Shown here in pieces: positions 1 through 9,757 of a DNA stretch of 64,000 bases (its first letter is position 1; each line of letters opens with the position of its first letter). The stretch spans positions 18,586-82,585 of the forward strand of contig JANRJI010000127.1 in NCBI GenBank assembly GCA_033764055.1, given 5' to 3'. This DNA is from Ga0077555 sp033764055 (lineage in GTDB: Bacteria; Pseudomonadota; Alphaproteobacteria; Rhizobiales; Hyphomicrobiaceae). The notes beneath the pieces are model-generated. The model saw only the letters and a program-made list of their open reading frames with translations. It made no database searches and was not told where the DNA came from. The translations under genes were made by a program, and so were the position numbers.

Positions 1-1050
1 GACCTCGTAGTAGTGGGTCTCCATTGGCACGCGCCGGGTGCCGAAGCCGTGGTTCTTCGGAATGAGCTTCTCGGCGACGGCCTGGTTCTTGACGCGCTTC
101 CGGATCTTGTTGGCGACGAACTCCGAGATCAGGCGGTTCGCCTCACGGTTTGTCAGCATATCGCTGAAATTGCCCTGCCACATGCCGAAGCCGGGCGTCT
201 CATAGAGCTTCTCCAGGAACGCCTCGCGCTCCTCGACTGAGACCTCGAGCGTCTTGCGCGGATCGGGCGTATGCAGGAAGCAGGAATAGGTCTCGTCGCA
301 ACGCTTGAAGATCTCGTCGTAGCTGGCCTTGATCCGGCGCTGCTCCTCCTCTGTGATCTTGCCGTTCTTCAAGGGCTTGCACCAGTTCGGCGTCCGCTGG
401 AACACGGTCAGGTGGCCGACGGTCTTGGCGACCTCCTGAATGGTCTGCACGCCTGTCGCGCCGGTGCCGATCACGGCGACGCGCTTGCCCTCGAAAGACA
501 CCGGATGATGGGGCCAAGTGCCCGTGTGATAAGCCTCGCCCTTGAACGTATCGACACCTTCGATTCGCGGCATCGTCGGCGCCGACAGCGGGCCGACGGC
601 GGTGACCAGAAAGCGCGCCGTGTGCTTGCTGCCGTCCTCGAGCGTGATCGACCAGAAGCGGTGCGTGTCCTGCCAGTGCGCCGACTTCACGCGGCTGCGG
701 AACTGTATGTCCTTCCTCAGGTCGAACTTGTCGGCGACATGGTTGAGATAGCTCAGCGTCTCGGGCTGTGGCGCGAAATGCTCCTGCCAGCTCCACTCCT
801 GAAGCAGTTCCTTCGAGAACGAGTACTGGTAGGAATAGCTCTCGGAATCGAAGCGCGCGCCCGGGTAGCGGTTCCAGTACCAGGTGCCGCCGACGCCGGT
901 GCCGGCCTCGAAGACGCGCACCGTCATGCCGATCTCGCGGAGCCGCAGGAGCTGGTACATGCCGGAGATGCCGGCGCCGATGATGATGGCGTCGAAGTCA
1001 GGTGCCCCGATCGACTTAACGGGCGACATTGCGTTCTGCGCGGTGACCAT
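1..1050 (-). CDS. Baeyer-Villiger-type flavin monooxygenase (3' end beyond window)
   Basis: FAD- and NADPH-dependent monooxygenase that probably inserts oxygen next to a ketone carbonyl (cyclohexanone monooxygenase-like). Reading leftward from the ATG at 1050, the 350 visible codons contain the FAD-binding GAGISG (about residues 25-30), a GGTWYWNRYPGARFD stretch typical of the family, the Baeyer-Villiger fingerprint FKGEAYHTGTWP near residue 170, and a second Rossmann motif GTGATG shortly after. Family members are usually 500-600 residues, so the C-terminal third lies outside. A carboxymuconolactone-decarboxylase-like gene lies 196 bases upstream on the same strand and may be cotranscribed. 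The fingerprint makes the class secure; the substrate is unknown. Confidence 0.9.
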   Translation of the reverse strand, partial: MVTAQNAMSPVKSIGAPDFDAIIIGAGISGMYQLLRLREIGMTVRVFEAGTGVGGTWYWNRYPGARFDSESYSYQYSFSKELLQEWSWQEHFAPQPETLSYLNHVADKFDLRKDIQFRSRVKSAHWQDTHRFWSITLEDGSKHTARFLVTAVGPLSAPTMPRIEGVDTFKGEAYHTGTWPHHPVSFEGKRVAVIGTGATGVQTIQEVAKTVGHLTVFQRTPNWCKPLKNGKITEEEQRRIKASYDEIFKRCDETYSCFLHTPDPRKTLEVSVEEREAFLEKLYETPGFGMWQGNFSDMLTNREANRLISEFVANKIRKRVKNQAVAEKLIPKNHGFGTRRVPMETHYYEV

Positions 1051-1246
1051 GTTGGTTGGCTCCTCGGCTCACTCTCCGGGAAATGTACGGACATTTGGGG
1101 ACGCTGTCGCCAGCCTCGAGCGCGTTTCTGCTCCGGTGCGGCAATTCTTCGCCAAATACAGCGCGCTGAAAACATTCGGCAATATGGCTTGATTCAAATC
1201 AAGGCAGTGGGGCTGCCGATCGTCGCAGCGGCAGCCCCGCGCGTCC

Positions 1247-1816
1247 TCATGGCAGCGGCGCGAGACCCGGCTTCGAGCCCTCCGGCAGCGGCGCATGCGT
1301 GACGTTCAGGACCATGGCGAGAAGGCTGTAGTAGCCATGAATGCCGATGAGATCGATCACGCCCTTCTCGCCGAACATCGAGACCGTGCGCTGGTAGGTC
1401 GGCTCGGACACGGTACGATTGCGCACCAGCTCGTCGATGAAGTCGTAGATGGTGGCCTCGTCCATGGCCATCCCGTCCGGCCGGCGCCCCTCGGCAATGG
1501 CATCGACGATCGACGCTCTCAAGCCGGCCTTCTCGCCGATCGGGCGGTGATGATGCCATTCGAAATTCTGTGACCAGGCCCGGGCCGTGAGGAGGATCGC
1601 CAGCTCGGAAAGGCGCGTCTCGAACGCCGAGTTGAAGCGCAGGTACTCGCCCGTCCGCTGCAGTCGGTTCATGAACTCAGGACTGCGCAGCAGGGGAATG
1701 AACGGACCGACGAGCGAGCCCCGCGGGCCCGACACGATATCGGCAATGGCCTTCCTCTGCTCGGCCGACAGCTTGTCGTCGGGGAGTGGCGGCATGCGGG
1801 GCGGCGAGGACGTCAT
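1247..1816 (-). CDS. Carboxymuconolactone decarboxylase-like (AhpD-fold) protein
   Basis: A 189-residue protein of the carboxymuconolactone decarboxylase/AhpD-like superfamily. The middle has the usual helical core (ETRLSELAILLTARAW, then FEWHHHRPIGEKAGL). The CxxC redox pair of true AhpD peroxidases is absent, so a peroxidase role is unlikely. It may be a lactone decarboxylase or an uncharacterised relative. It precedes the Baeyer-Villiger monooxygenase on the same strand, and lactones are the products of such monooxygenases, so a shared ketone-degradation route is a reasonable guess. The start has a good ribosome site (CCAGGAG) a few bases upstream. Confidence 0.75.
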   Translation of the reverse strand: MTSSPPRMPPLPDDKLSAEQRKAIADIVSGPRGSLVGPFIPLLRSPEFMNRLQRTGEYLRFNSAFETRLSELAILLTARAWSQNFEWHHHRPIGEKAGLRASIVDAIAEGRRPDGMAMDEATIYDFIDELVRNRTVSEPTYQRTVSMFGEKGVIDLIGIHGYYSLLAMVLNVTHAPLPEGSKPGLAPLP

Positions 1817-1932
1817 GTCTGCTCCTGGGCTGGTGGGGGTCGGTTGATGCCGTCAGTCTAGCGAAGGCTCCGGATGACCGCGAGACCCGCTGCATGATCG
1901 TGCCGCTCTACGATCGGCGTCGAGCAGGGATG

Positions 1933-2487
1933 TCATGCCCGCTCCTGGATAGCGACCTCTGCAGCCGCCAGACGGTGGTAGAGGTCGCGTCGCCGGGCGA
2001 TTGGCCACCAGTCGTAGAGGAATGTTTCCAGCGGCTTCCAGTTCGCCACCCATCCGACGATGACGAGGCTCTCGCCGGCGACGCTCTGCAGCGGCCCCTC
2101 GCCCAGCCAAAGCCGTATCAGCTGGCTCGCGAGCAGGCAGGCGACCAGCAGGGGCACGCTGATCGACAGATTGCGGCGGCCGATGCGGAACAGCTCCCTC
2201 AGTTCGAGATCGTGGCTGTGCGCCCGGTTGCCGAAGTAGTTGGCGAGCGCCGTCTCGACGCCGCGATCGCGCGCCTTGACGGCCTCCGCCTGCGGCAGAT
2301 GCAACACGATGCGCAGCCGCTGATCGCGTGGCAGCTCCCGAGCCCACTCGACGATATGGGCCTCTGCATCCGCGTCGAGGTCGCGCTCGTGGAATGGTGA
2401 CGGGTCAAGCGAGTTGAACAACTGCGCCAGCGCATTGAGGCGGAGCTCGATCGTGCCATTCTGCGGCGGAGGCGGGTCGAAGCTCAT
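1933..2487 (-). CDS. Hypothetical protein with one probable membrane segment
   Basis: A 184-residue protein that I cannot assign to a named family. The N-terminal half is soluble and charged. A hydrophobic stretch near residues 105-130 (SISVPLLVACLLASQLIRLW) looks like a membrane helix or hairpin, and a Trp-rich segment follows (VGWVANWKPLETFLYDWW). It starts 55 bases after the MgtC-family gene on the same strand and is probably cotranscribed with it. The ATG at 2487 is preferred to an upstream extension because the extension would overlap the end of the MgtC-family gene and has shadow-like composition. Confidence 0.65.
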   Translation of the reverse strand: MSFDPPPPQNGTIELRLNALAQLFNSLDPSPFHERDLDADAEAHIVEWARELPRDQRLRIVLHLPQAEAVKARDRGVETALANYFGNRAHSHDLELRELFRIGRRNLSISVPLLVACLLASQLIRLWLGEGPLQSVAGESLVIVGWVANWKPLETFLYDWWPIARRRDLYHRLAAAEVAIQERA

Positions 2488-2542
2488 GGTCGCCCTTTCC
2501 TCGGCTCGGCGCCTGCCGTGCCGGCAGCACGCCGCAACCCGC

Positions 2543-3838
2543 TCAAGCCGCCGCCAACCAGCGGGCCAGCGGCAACGGCCCGAGCAAACCACCCGCGGCC
2601 AACGCCCCGCATGCCAGCGCGGTGGCGGCCGCCATGCGCAGGCCCAGCTGTCGACCGCCGACGACCCAGGCGAGAGCAGCCTTCGCCAGGGAGTTGACGG
2701 CGACGACAATCAGGACGGCCACGGCCGCCACGTCAAGGCTGAGGCCGTTACCGGCGAGGCGCGTCATGGACAGTGTGATGGCATCGACATCGGCGATGCC
2801 CGAAAGCGCAGCCAGGATGTAGGCGCCGACGCTGCCGGCTGCGCGCGTCGCAACCCTCGCGAGCAGCCCTATGACCGTCAGGAGGACGCCGAACTTGATG
2901 ATCGATGGCAGGTCGAGCGGGTTGTTCAGCGACAGTGCCGGGCTGCTGCCACGGTCCGCCGGCCGTGCGAGCAGAAAAAGCCCTGAGCCGGCCGTCACGA
3001 CGGCGGCGAGACCGAGGGGCAAGGCCAGCCACTCGAGCATAGGCGGCTTCACCACCGCCACCAGGACGAGGACCCTCGCCAACATTGTGGCCCCGGAGAT
3101 CAGCGCCCCACCCGCCAGCAGCGATTGACGCTGCGGGTGCTCGGGTGCGAGCCGGGCCAGTGTCAGTGTAGCTGCGGTCGACGATGCGAGGCCGCCGAGC
3201 AGGCCGGTCAGCGCGATGCCGCGCCGCTCCCCGGTCAGCTTGATCGCCACATAGCCTGCGAACGAGATGACGGCGATCATCACCGTCAGCAGCCAGATCT
3301 CGAACGGATTGATCGCTGCGAGTGGATCCACGGTCCGGTTCGGCAGAACGGGCAGGGCGAGGAACGTCATCGCCAGCAGCACCAGTGCCGACCTGAGCTC
3401 GGCCCACGTCAGACGCCGCAACCAGCCGTGCAACACGCCCTTGAACGCCAGCAGAGCCGTCACGAGGACACCCGCTGCGGCGGCCGCTGCCATATCGCCG
3501 ACCACGGCCAGCACGCCGAGGGAGAACGCAACCAGGGCTGCGACGGCCGTCGTGGCCCCGAACGTCTCGTCGTGAACGGTCTCGCGCAGCCGGAAGAGCA
3601 CGATCGTGCCGCCGGTGACCGCAAAAGCGATGCCGAGGATGACGCCGGCACCCGCGTCGAGCGCCTGCGCGATGGCGCCCCAGACACCACCGAGGAGGCC
3701 GATCAGCGTCAGCGTGCGGAGGCCGGCCGCCCGCTCGCCCTCCGCCTCGTCACGAGCCTGCCAGCCGCGCTCGAGACCGATCAGAAGGCCGATGGCCAGG
3801 GCCAGGGACAGCCGCTGGAAGAGCTCGAATGTGTCCAT
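2543..3838 (-). CDS. MgtC/SapB-DUF4010 family integral membrane protein
   Basis: A polytopic membrane protein of 431 residues. The N-terminal part has the MgtC/SapB pattern (LALAIGLLIGLERGWQ, then AAGLRTLTLIGLLGG) over about 130 residues. The rest has about ten hydrophobic helices matching the DUF4010 region that is fused to MgtC in many proteobacteria. MgtC proteins are linked to growth at low magnesium and to membrane energetics, but the fused form has no firmly known substrate. The ATG at 3838 (MDTFEL) was chosen over an upstream in-frame ATG because it places the first helix at the usual distance. It faces away from the propionyl-CoA synthetase gene across about 205 bases. Confidence 0.82.
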   Translation of the reverse strand: MDTFELFQRLSLALAIGLLIGLERGWQARDEAEGERAAGLRTLTLIGLLGGVWGAIAQALDAGAGVILGIAFAVTGGTIVLFRLRETVHDETFGATTAVAALVAFSLGVLAVVGDMAAAAAAGVLVTALLAFKGVLHGWLRRLTWAELRSALVLLAMTFLALPVLPNRTVDPLAAINPFEIWLLTVMIAVISFAGYVAIKLTGERRGIALTGLLGGLASSTAATLTLARLAPEHPQRQSLLAGGALISGATMLARVLVLVAVVKPPMLEWLALPLGLAAVVTAGSGLFLLARPADRGSSPALSLNNPLDLPSIIKFGVLLTVIGLLARVATRAAGSVGAYILAALSGIADVDAITLSMTRLAGNGLSLDVAAVAVLIVVAVNSLAKAALAWVVGGRQLGLRMAAATALACGALAAGGLLGPLPLARWLAAA

Positions 3839-4043
3839 CGAAAAACTTTGTGTCCCGGGGGCGCCGGGCGTCAAGCCGCCAGGACCCTGCAGCGAGGCCG
3901 GTTATGGCGGCGATCCGACGTCACTGCCGGCCGAGGTCCAGGGGAGGCCACATCGGGCGAGGCGGCGCCTTGCCACTTGCCGCCGCCGCAGGGATGATGC
4001 TCAAAGACAGGCAGAAAGCGCCCTGCTCGGGAGGATCGACGGA

Positions 4044-5969
4044 ATGAGCCGCTACCACGAGGTCTATGCCGCCTGGAAAAGGGACCCGGAGGCCTTCTGG
4101 GGCGAGGCGGCACGCGAGATCGACTGGATCAATCTTTGGGACCGCGTCCTCGATCCGTATGCCGGCCAGTATGGCCGCTGGTTCGCCGGTGCAGAGTGCA
4201 ACACGGCCTACAACTGCCTCGACCGGCACGTGCTTCGCGGCCGCGGCAGCCAGAACGCGCTGATCTACGACAGCCCCGTCACCAAGACGACCAAGGCCTA
4301 CACCTATGCCGAGCTGACGCACGAGGTCGCGACTTTCGGCGGCGTCCTCCAGGATCTCGGCGTCAAGAAGGGCGACCGCGTCATCATCTACATGCCGATG
4401 GTGCCCGAGGCGGCGGTCGCAATGCTGGCCTGCGCCCGCATCGGCGCCATCCATTCGGTCGTCTTCGGCGGCTTCGCGGCAAGCGAGCTTGCAACCCGCT
4501 TCGACGATTGCAGGCCCGTTGCCGTCGTCTCCGCGAGCTGCGGCATCGAGACGGCACGAGTAGTTCCGTACAAGCCGCTGCTCGATCGCGCCATCGAGCT
4601 TGCGACCCACAAGGTCGGCATCTCCGTCGTGCTGCAGCGGCCTCAAGCCGAGGCGTCCATGGTTCCGGGCCGCGACCACGATTGGGCGACGCTGGTCAAG
4701 GATGCGAAGGCGCGCGGCCGCAAGGCCGGCTGTGTGCCCGTGGCCGCGACCGATCCACTCTATATTCTCTACACGTCCGGGACCACCGGTGCACCGAAGG
4801 GCGTCATCCGCGACAACGGCGGCCACATGGTCGCCCTCAAGTGGACCATGAAGAACCACTACGGCATCGAGCCCGGCGAGGTGTTCTGGTCCGCCTCCGA
4901 TGTCGGTTGGGTGGTGGGCCACAGCTACATCGTCTATGCGCCGCTCCTGCACGGCGCCACGACGATCCTCTACGAGGGCAAGCCGGTCGGAACGCCGGAC
5001 GCGGGAGCCTTCTGGCGCGTCATCGCCGAGCATCGGGTTTCAGCCATGTTCACGGCCCCGACAGCGTTCCGCGCCATCAAGAAGGACGATCCGCAGGGCG
5101 AGCTGATCAAGCGCTATGATCTGCGTGCCTTCCGCACGCTTTTCCTGGCCGGCGAGCGCGCCGATCCCGAGACCATCAAGTGGGCCGAGCAGCACCTGCA
5201 GGTGCCCGTGATCGATCACTGGTGGCAGACCGAGACTGGCTGGCCGATCGCCGGCAATCCGGTCGGCCTGGGCCAGCTCCCAGTGAAATACGGGTCGCCT
5301 TCGGTGCCGATGCCAGGCTACGACCTGCAGTGCCTCGACGAGAAGGGTGAGCCCGTGCCGCCCGGCCAGCCTGGCACGCTGGCCATCAAGCTGCCGCTGC
5401 CCCCGTCCTCGCTGCCGACACTCTGGGGCAACGACGAGCGCTTCCGGAAGAGCTACCTCGCCGACTTCAAGGGCTACTACACCACCTCGGACGCCGGTTT
5501 CATCGATGCCGACGGCTACGTGTTCGTCATGGCCCGAACGGACGACGTTATCAATGTCGCCGGCCACCGCCTCTCGACCGGCCAGATGGAGGAGGTTGTC
5601 GCGCGCCACAAGGACGTCGGAGAGTGCGCCGTCGTCGGTGTCGCGGACGAGCTGAAGGGCCAGCTGCCGGCTGGCTTCATCGTGCTCAATGCCGGCGTCA
5701 ACCGCGACGCCAGGGAGATCGAGGCCGAGGTCGTCAAGCTGGTGCGCGACGAGATCGGACCGGTCGCCGCCTTCAAGCAGGTGATGACCGTCAAGCGCCT
5801 GCCCAAGACGCGCTCGGGGAAGATTCTGCGCGGCACCATGCGCGCGATCGCCGACAGTGAGCCGTGGAAAATGCCGGCCACCATCGACGACACGGCGATC
5901 CTCGACGAGATCACGGAGGCACTCCGCTCGCGCGGCATGGCGAAGGAATCGAAGGGCCCGACAGGTTGA
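4044..5969 (+). CDS. prpE: Propionate-CoA ligase (acetyl-CoA synthetase-like)
   Basis: AMP-forming acyl-CoA synthetase of 641 residues that activates propionate (or acetate) to its CoA thioester. The adenylation P-loop reads YTSGTTGAPKGVIRDNGG, and the RDNGG ending is characteristic of PrpE rather than Acs. Other visible core motifs are SDVGWVVGHSY, WWQTETGW and, near the C-terminus, the catalytic lysine region KTRSGKILRGTMR. Length agrees with PrpE (about 630). The ATG at 4044 (MSRYHEVYAAW) matches the family N-terminus; the open frame continues upstream only as non-homologous sequence. No methylcitrate-cycle genes are adjacent, and an aldehyde dehydrogenase follows after 122 bases. Confidence 0.88.
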   Translation: MSRYHEVYAAWKRDPEAFWGEAAREIDWINLWDRVLDPYAGQYGRWFAGAECNTAYNCLDRHVLRGRGSQNALIYDSPVTKTTKAYTYAELTHEVATFGGVLQDLGVKKGDRVIIYMPMVPEAAVAMLACARIGAIHSVVFGGFAASELATRFDDCRPVAVVSASCGIETARVVPYKPLLDRAIELATHKVGISVVLQRPQAEASMVPGRDHDWATLVKDAKARGRKAGCVPVAATDPLYILYTSGTTGAPKGVIRDNGGHMVALKWTMKNHYGIEPGEVFWSASDVGWVVGHSYIVYAPLLHGATTILYEGKPVGTPDAGAFWRVIAEHRVSAMFTAPTAFRAIKKDDPQGELIKRYDLRAFRTLFLAGERADPETIKWAEQHLQVPVIDHWWQTETGWPIAGNPVGLGQLPVKYGSPSVPMPGYDLQCLDEKGEPVPPGQPGTLAIKLPLPPSSLPTLWGNDERFRKSYLADFKGYYTTSDAGFIDADGYVFVMARTDDVINVAGHRLSTGQMEEVVARHKDVGECAVVGVADELKGQLPAGFIVLNAGVNRDAREIEAEVVKLVRDEIGPVAAFKQVMTVKRLPKTRSGKILRGTMRAIADSEPWKMPATIDDTAILDEITEALRSRGMAKESKGPTG

Positions 5970-6091
5970 GGCAGGCCAGCCTTCAACGAAAGGACGTCCT
6001 CGATTGTTGAGATCGTGGCGACCGCTCCCGTCCCGGACGGCGTGCGGGTAGCTCAATCGATGGCTCGAGAGCAGACACAGCGAGGTCCGAC

Positions 6092-7579
6092 ATGGCCGCC
6101 ACCAGCAAGGTTGCAGCCGCTTCCACCGTCCGCAGCGAGCGCATGCTCATCGACGGCGCTTGGGTCGCCGCTGCCGACGGGCGCGAGTTGTCCGTCGAGG
6201 CGCCGGGCACGCGCACGATCATCGCCAGCATCCCCCGGGGCGGCGCCGAGGATATCGACCGCGCCGTGAAGGCCGCCGCCGCAGCATTCCCGGCCTGGAG
6301 CCGCGTCGTGCCGCGCGACCGCGGTCGCCTTCTGCAGAGGATCGCCGACGCCGCCGAGGCTCGTGTCGAGGAGTTGGCTCGAGTGCTGGCCGAGGAGACG
6401 GGCAACGCAATGCGCACCCAGGCCCGCGGCGAGGCTCGCAGTGCCGTCGACATCATGCGCTATTTCGGCGGTCTCGCCAGCGAGCTGAAGGGAGAGACCA
6501 TCCCTCTCGGCGAGCACGTGCTCTCCTATACCCGGCGGGAGCCGCTGGGCGTGGTGGGTGCCATCATTCCGTGGAACGCGCCGGTGGCACTCGCCGCGCT
6601 GAAGATCGCGCCCGCGCTCTGCGCCGGAAACACACTGGTGCTCAAGGCGGCCGAGGACGCACCGCTCGGCGTTCTGCTGTTCGCCCGGCTCTGTGCCGAG
6701 CTCCTGCCTCCAGGCGTCCTCAACGTCGTCACCGGCCTCGGCGATGAGGCCGGCGCCGCGTTGTCCGCCCACCCGACCGTGCGCAAGCTCTCGTTCACCG
6801 GCTCGACCGAGGTCGGCAAGATCATCATGCGCGCCGCCGCGGACCGCATCGTGCCGGTGAGCCTCGAGCTCGGCGGCAAGAGCCCGTCGATCGTCTATCC
6901 CGATGCCGACGAGGACTGGGTGGTCGACGGCATCATCGCTGCCATGCGCTTCACCCGGCAGAGCCAGTCTTGCACAGCGGGGTCGCGCCTCTTCCTGCAC
7001 GCCGACATCTTCGACAGCTTCCTCCAGAAGCTCGCCGACAAGACGTCCAAGCTGAAGATCGGCGACCCGCTCGACGAGGCGTCCGACATCGGCGCCATCA
7101 TCAACGAGAAGCAGTTCAAGAAGGTCTGCAGCTACGTCGAGGAGGGCCTGGGCCTACCCGGATCGAAGGTGCTTTTCGGCGGCCTCCCGCCGAGAACCGG
7201 TCCGCTGTCCAAAGGCTATTTCGCGATACCGACCGTCTTCGCCAACGCCGCCAACGACTGGCGCCTTGCCCGCGAGGAGATCTTCGGGCCGGTCCTCGTC
7301 GCCATCCGCTGGACCGACGAGTCCGAGGCTATCCGCATGGCTAACGACACCCACTATGGTCTCGCCGCCTATGTGTGGACCAAGGATATCGGCCGCGCGC
7401 TGCGCACCGCCCATGCGGTCGAGGCCGGCTGGGTGCAGGTGAACCAGGGCCTCGGCCAGTTCCCGGGGCAGTCCTACGGCGGCGTCAAGCAGTCAGGAAT
7501 CGGGCGCGAGCATTCGCTCGAGGGCATGCTCGACAGCTTCACGCAGCGCAAGAACGTGACAGTCAACCTGGCGGTGTGA
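6092..7579 (+). CDS. NAD(P)-dependent aldehyde dehydrogenase
   Basis: A full-length (495-residue) member of the aldehyde dehydrogenase superfamily that oxidises an aldehyde to a carboxylate. It has the cofactor-side Lys185 (LVLKAAED), the glycine motif FTGSTEVG, the general base Glu259 in LELGGKSP, and nucleophile Cys294 in SQSCTAGSRL. The C-terminal ALDH signatures EEIFGPVL and GGVKQSGIGRE are also present. It lies downstream of prpE on the same strand, so it could feed an acid to that ligase, but the substrate cannot be read from sequence. Confidence 0.88.
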   Translation: MAATSKVAAASTVRSERMLIDGAWVAAADGRELSVEAPGTRTIIASIPRGGAEDIDRAVKAAAAAFPAWSRVVPRDRGRLLQRIADAAEARVEELARVLAEETGNAMRTQARGEARSAVDIMRYFGGLASELKGETIPLGEHVLSYTRREPLGVVGAIIPWNAPVALAALKIAPALCAGNTLVLKAAEDAPLGVLLFARLCAELLPPGVLNVVTGLGDEAGAALSAHPTVRKLSFTGSTEVGKIIMRAAADRIVPVSLELGGKSPSIVYPDADEDWVVDGIIAAMRFTRQSQSCTAGSRLFLHADIFDSFLQKLADKTSKLKIGDPLDEASDIGAIINEKQFKKVCSYVEEGLGLPGSKVLFGGLPPRTGPLSKGYFAIPTVFANAANDWRLAREEIFGPVLVAIRWTDESEAIRMANDTHYGLAAYVWTKDIGRALRTAHAVEAGWVQVNQGLGQFPGQSYGGVKQSGIGREHSLEGMLDSFTQRKNVTVNLAV

Positions 7580-7754
7580 GCCCTCGGCTGGCTGCGGGGC
7601 GCGCGACACCGGTCGACGGCGAGGATGCAGTGCGACGGGTGCCGCCAGCCGCCATTGCATCCACTGGCTCTTGCCGCCGGCTGCCTCGGCGCACCATCTC
7701 TGCTAGAGATGCCGCCGGGCCACCCCTGGCCGCACCGCTGGAGATCTCACCCGC

Positions 7755-9197
7755 ATGCCCCCGACCGTCGCCATCGTCGGCCGCCCGAACGTCGGCAAGT
7801 CGACGCTGTTCAACCGGCTGACCGGCAAGAGGGCCGCGCTCGTCTCCGATCTACCGGGCCTGACGCGGGACCGCCGCGAGGGCGAGGCCGTGATCGGTGG
7901 CAACATGCTCAACGTGGTCGACACCGCAGGTCTGGAGGAGGCCGCGCCCGACACCATACCGTCGCGCATGCGCGCCCAGAGCGAGCAGGCCATCCGCACG
8001 GCCGACCTCGTGCTGTTCGTCATCGATGCGAGGGACGGCGTAACGGGTGCGGATAAGGCCTTTGCCGAGGTCGCCCGCCGTGCCGGACCGAAAGTGATCC
8101 TGGTCGCCAACAAGTGTGAGGGCAAAGCCGGCACTGGTGGCTTCTACGAGGCCTATGAGCTCGGGCTCGGCGAGCCGGTCGCCATCTCCGCCGAGCACGG
8201 CGAGGGCCTGTCCGATCTCGAGCACGAGATGTTGCAGGCGCTCGGTCTTCAGGCGAAAGGGATCAGCCGCCGCCGGCGCAGGAGGGCCAGAGACGTCGAG
8301 GAGGACGACGCCGCTGCGCTGGACGCGAGCGAGGAGACCGGCGACGGCCCCGAGACTGCCGCGGCCACCGAGGTTGAGGACGCGACCCGGCCGATCCGCG
8401 TCGCCGTCGTCGGCCGCCCCAACGCCGGCAAATCTACCCTCGTCAACACGATCCTCGGCGAGGAGCGCATGATCACCGGCCCCGAGCCGGGCCTGACGCG
8501 CGATTCGATTTCTACGGACCTCGCCTGGAAGGGTCGCTCGATCAAGCTGTTCGACACTGCTGGGTTGCGCCGCAAGGCGCGCATCTCCGAGGCGGCCGAG
8601 AAGCTGTCCGCCTCCGATGCCTTGCGCGCCATTCGCTTTGCCGAGGTCGTGGTCCTGCTGATCGACGCAACCCACCCCTTCGAGCAGCAGGATCTCGTCA
8701 TCGGCAATCGGATTCTCGAGGAGGGGCGCGCCCTCGTCATCGCGGTCAACAAGTGGGACGCGATCGAGGAGAAGCAGAAGATCCTGAAGGATCTTCGCGA
8801 GACGGCCACCGAGAAATTCGCGGACGCGGCCGGCGTTGCGTTGGTGCCCGTGTCGGCACTGTCCGGCCGCGGCGTCGACAAGCTGATGCACGCCGTGACC
8901 GAGGCCTACGAGACGTGGAACCGGCGTGTTCCAACCGCGGCTCTGAACCGCTGGCTGCAAGAGGCGCTCGACCGCCACACCCCGCCGGCCGCGAGCGGCC
9001 GCCGCATCCGCATCCGCTATGTCACCCAGCCCTCGAGCCGACCGCCGACGTTCGTCGCCTTCTGCTCGAAGCCCGGCGACCTTCCGCAAGCCTACATCCG
9101 GTATCTGGTCAACAGTCTTCGCGAGACATTCGACATGCCGGGCACCCCGATCCGCTTCGGTCTGCGCAAGGGCGCGAACCCCTACGCCGACAAGTGA
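7755..9197 (+). CDS. der: Ribosome assembly GTPase Der (EngA)
   Basis: Essential double GTPase for late 50S ribosome assembly, 480 residues. Two G domains are visible: GRPNVGKST at 9-17 with DTAGLEE and NKCE motifs, and GRPNAGKST at 220-228 with DTAGLRRKARI and NKWD. The C-terminal KH-like domain ends with the typical FGLRKGANPYADK. The linker between the G domains (about 170-212) is unusual only in its run of arginines followed by acidic residues. It starts with ATG at 7755 after a 175-base gap, and the upstream sequence gives no sign of cotranscription. Confidence 0.95.
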   Translation: MPPTVAIVGRPNVGKSTLFNRLTGKRAALVSDLPGLTRDRREGEAVIGGNMLNVVDTAGLEEAAPDTIPSRMRAQSEQAIRTADLVLFVIDARDGVTGADKAFAEVARRAGPKVILVANKCEGKAGTGGFYEAYELGLGEPVAISAEHGEGLSDLEHEMLQALGLQAKGISRRRRRRARDVEEDDAAALDASEETGDGPETAAATEVEDATRPIRVAVVGRPNAGKSTLVNTILGEERMITGPEPGLTRDSISTDLAWKGRSIKLFDTAGLRRKARISEAAEKLSASDALRAIRFAEVVVLLIDATHPFEQQDLVIGNRILEEGRALVIAVNKWDAIEEKQKILKDLRETATEKFADAAGVALVPVSALSGRGVDKLMHAVTEAYETWNRRVPTAALNRWLQEALDRHTPPAASGRRIRIRYVTQPSSRPPTFVAFCSKPGDLPQAYIRYLVNSLRETFDMPGTPIRFGLRKGANPYADK

Positions 9198-9324
9198 CGC
9201 GCACTCCTGTCTCCGGCGCGACACATGGGCTCGTCATTCACGTTCATGCGCGATCCGTCTCTGGCGGACGATCCTGTCCGACCGCTAAAGTCGTGGTCGT
9301 TCCAACAGTGGCGAGGCAACTTCC

Positions 9325-9624
9325 ATGATCGTGTCGGCGCGGCGCACCTCGAAGCACCTCCATCTTCTGCTCGTGGCCGCGGCCTCGACGACGATGCACT
9401 CCGCGGCAGTCGGGACGGCGACGGCTCAGTCGAAGGCGGCGACGTACCCGCCAGAGGTCGAGGCTCAGTGCACCGACGACTATTTCCGTCACTGCTCGAC
9501 CTACGAGCTCGGCTCCGACGCCCTGCGTCGCTGCATGGAGGCCAAGGGGCGCAACCTGTCGCCCAATTGCCAGCAGGCCCTGAAAGACGCGGGCTACGTC
9601 AAGACGAGCCGGAGCAAGAGGTAG
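9325..9624 (+). CDS. Small secreted cysteine-containing protein
   Basis: A 99-residue protein with a likely cleavable signal peptide (basic start, hydrophobic LLLVAAASTTMHSAAVG, then AQS near residue 36). The mature part carries four cysteines (CTDDYFRHC, RRCMEAKG, SPNCQQAL), suggesting two disulfides in the periplasm. Similar small proteins of unknown function are common in Rhizobiales. A GAGG ribosome site precedes the ATG. It lies between der and the luciferase-like monooxygenase gene with gaps of about 130 bases on each side, so it is probably its own unit. Confidence 0.7.
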   Translation: MIVSARRTSKHLHLLLVAAASTTMHSAAVGTATAQSKAATYPPEVEAQCTDDYFRHCSTYELGSDALRRCMEAKGRNLSPNCQQALKDAGYVKTSRSKR

Positions 9625-9757
9625 CAAACTGCGAGATCCGGTGCTCGGCCGGCAATGTCGGCTACTCGCATCCGGCGCCGCACCATTGCGCATTGTCTAT
9701 GGTCGCGTCGGTGTGCTCGTATGGGGCCAATCATCAACGCGACCGGAGGCACGCCCC

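Noticed and set aside
3606..4043. Upstream extension of the propionyl-CoA synthetase frame
   Set aside because: The extra sequence is antisense to the MgtC-family gene and matches no family; the homologous N-terminus begins at 4044.
6041..6090. tRNA-like D-arm sequence (GCGGGTAGCTCAATCGA)
   Set aside because: No matching acceptor stem, anticodon arm or T-loop follows, so it is not a tRNA gene.
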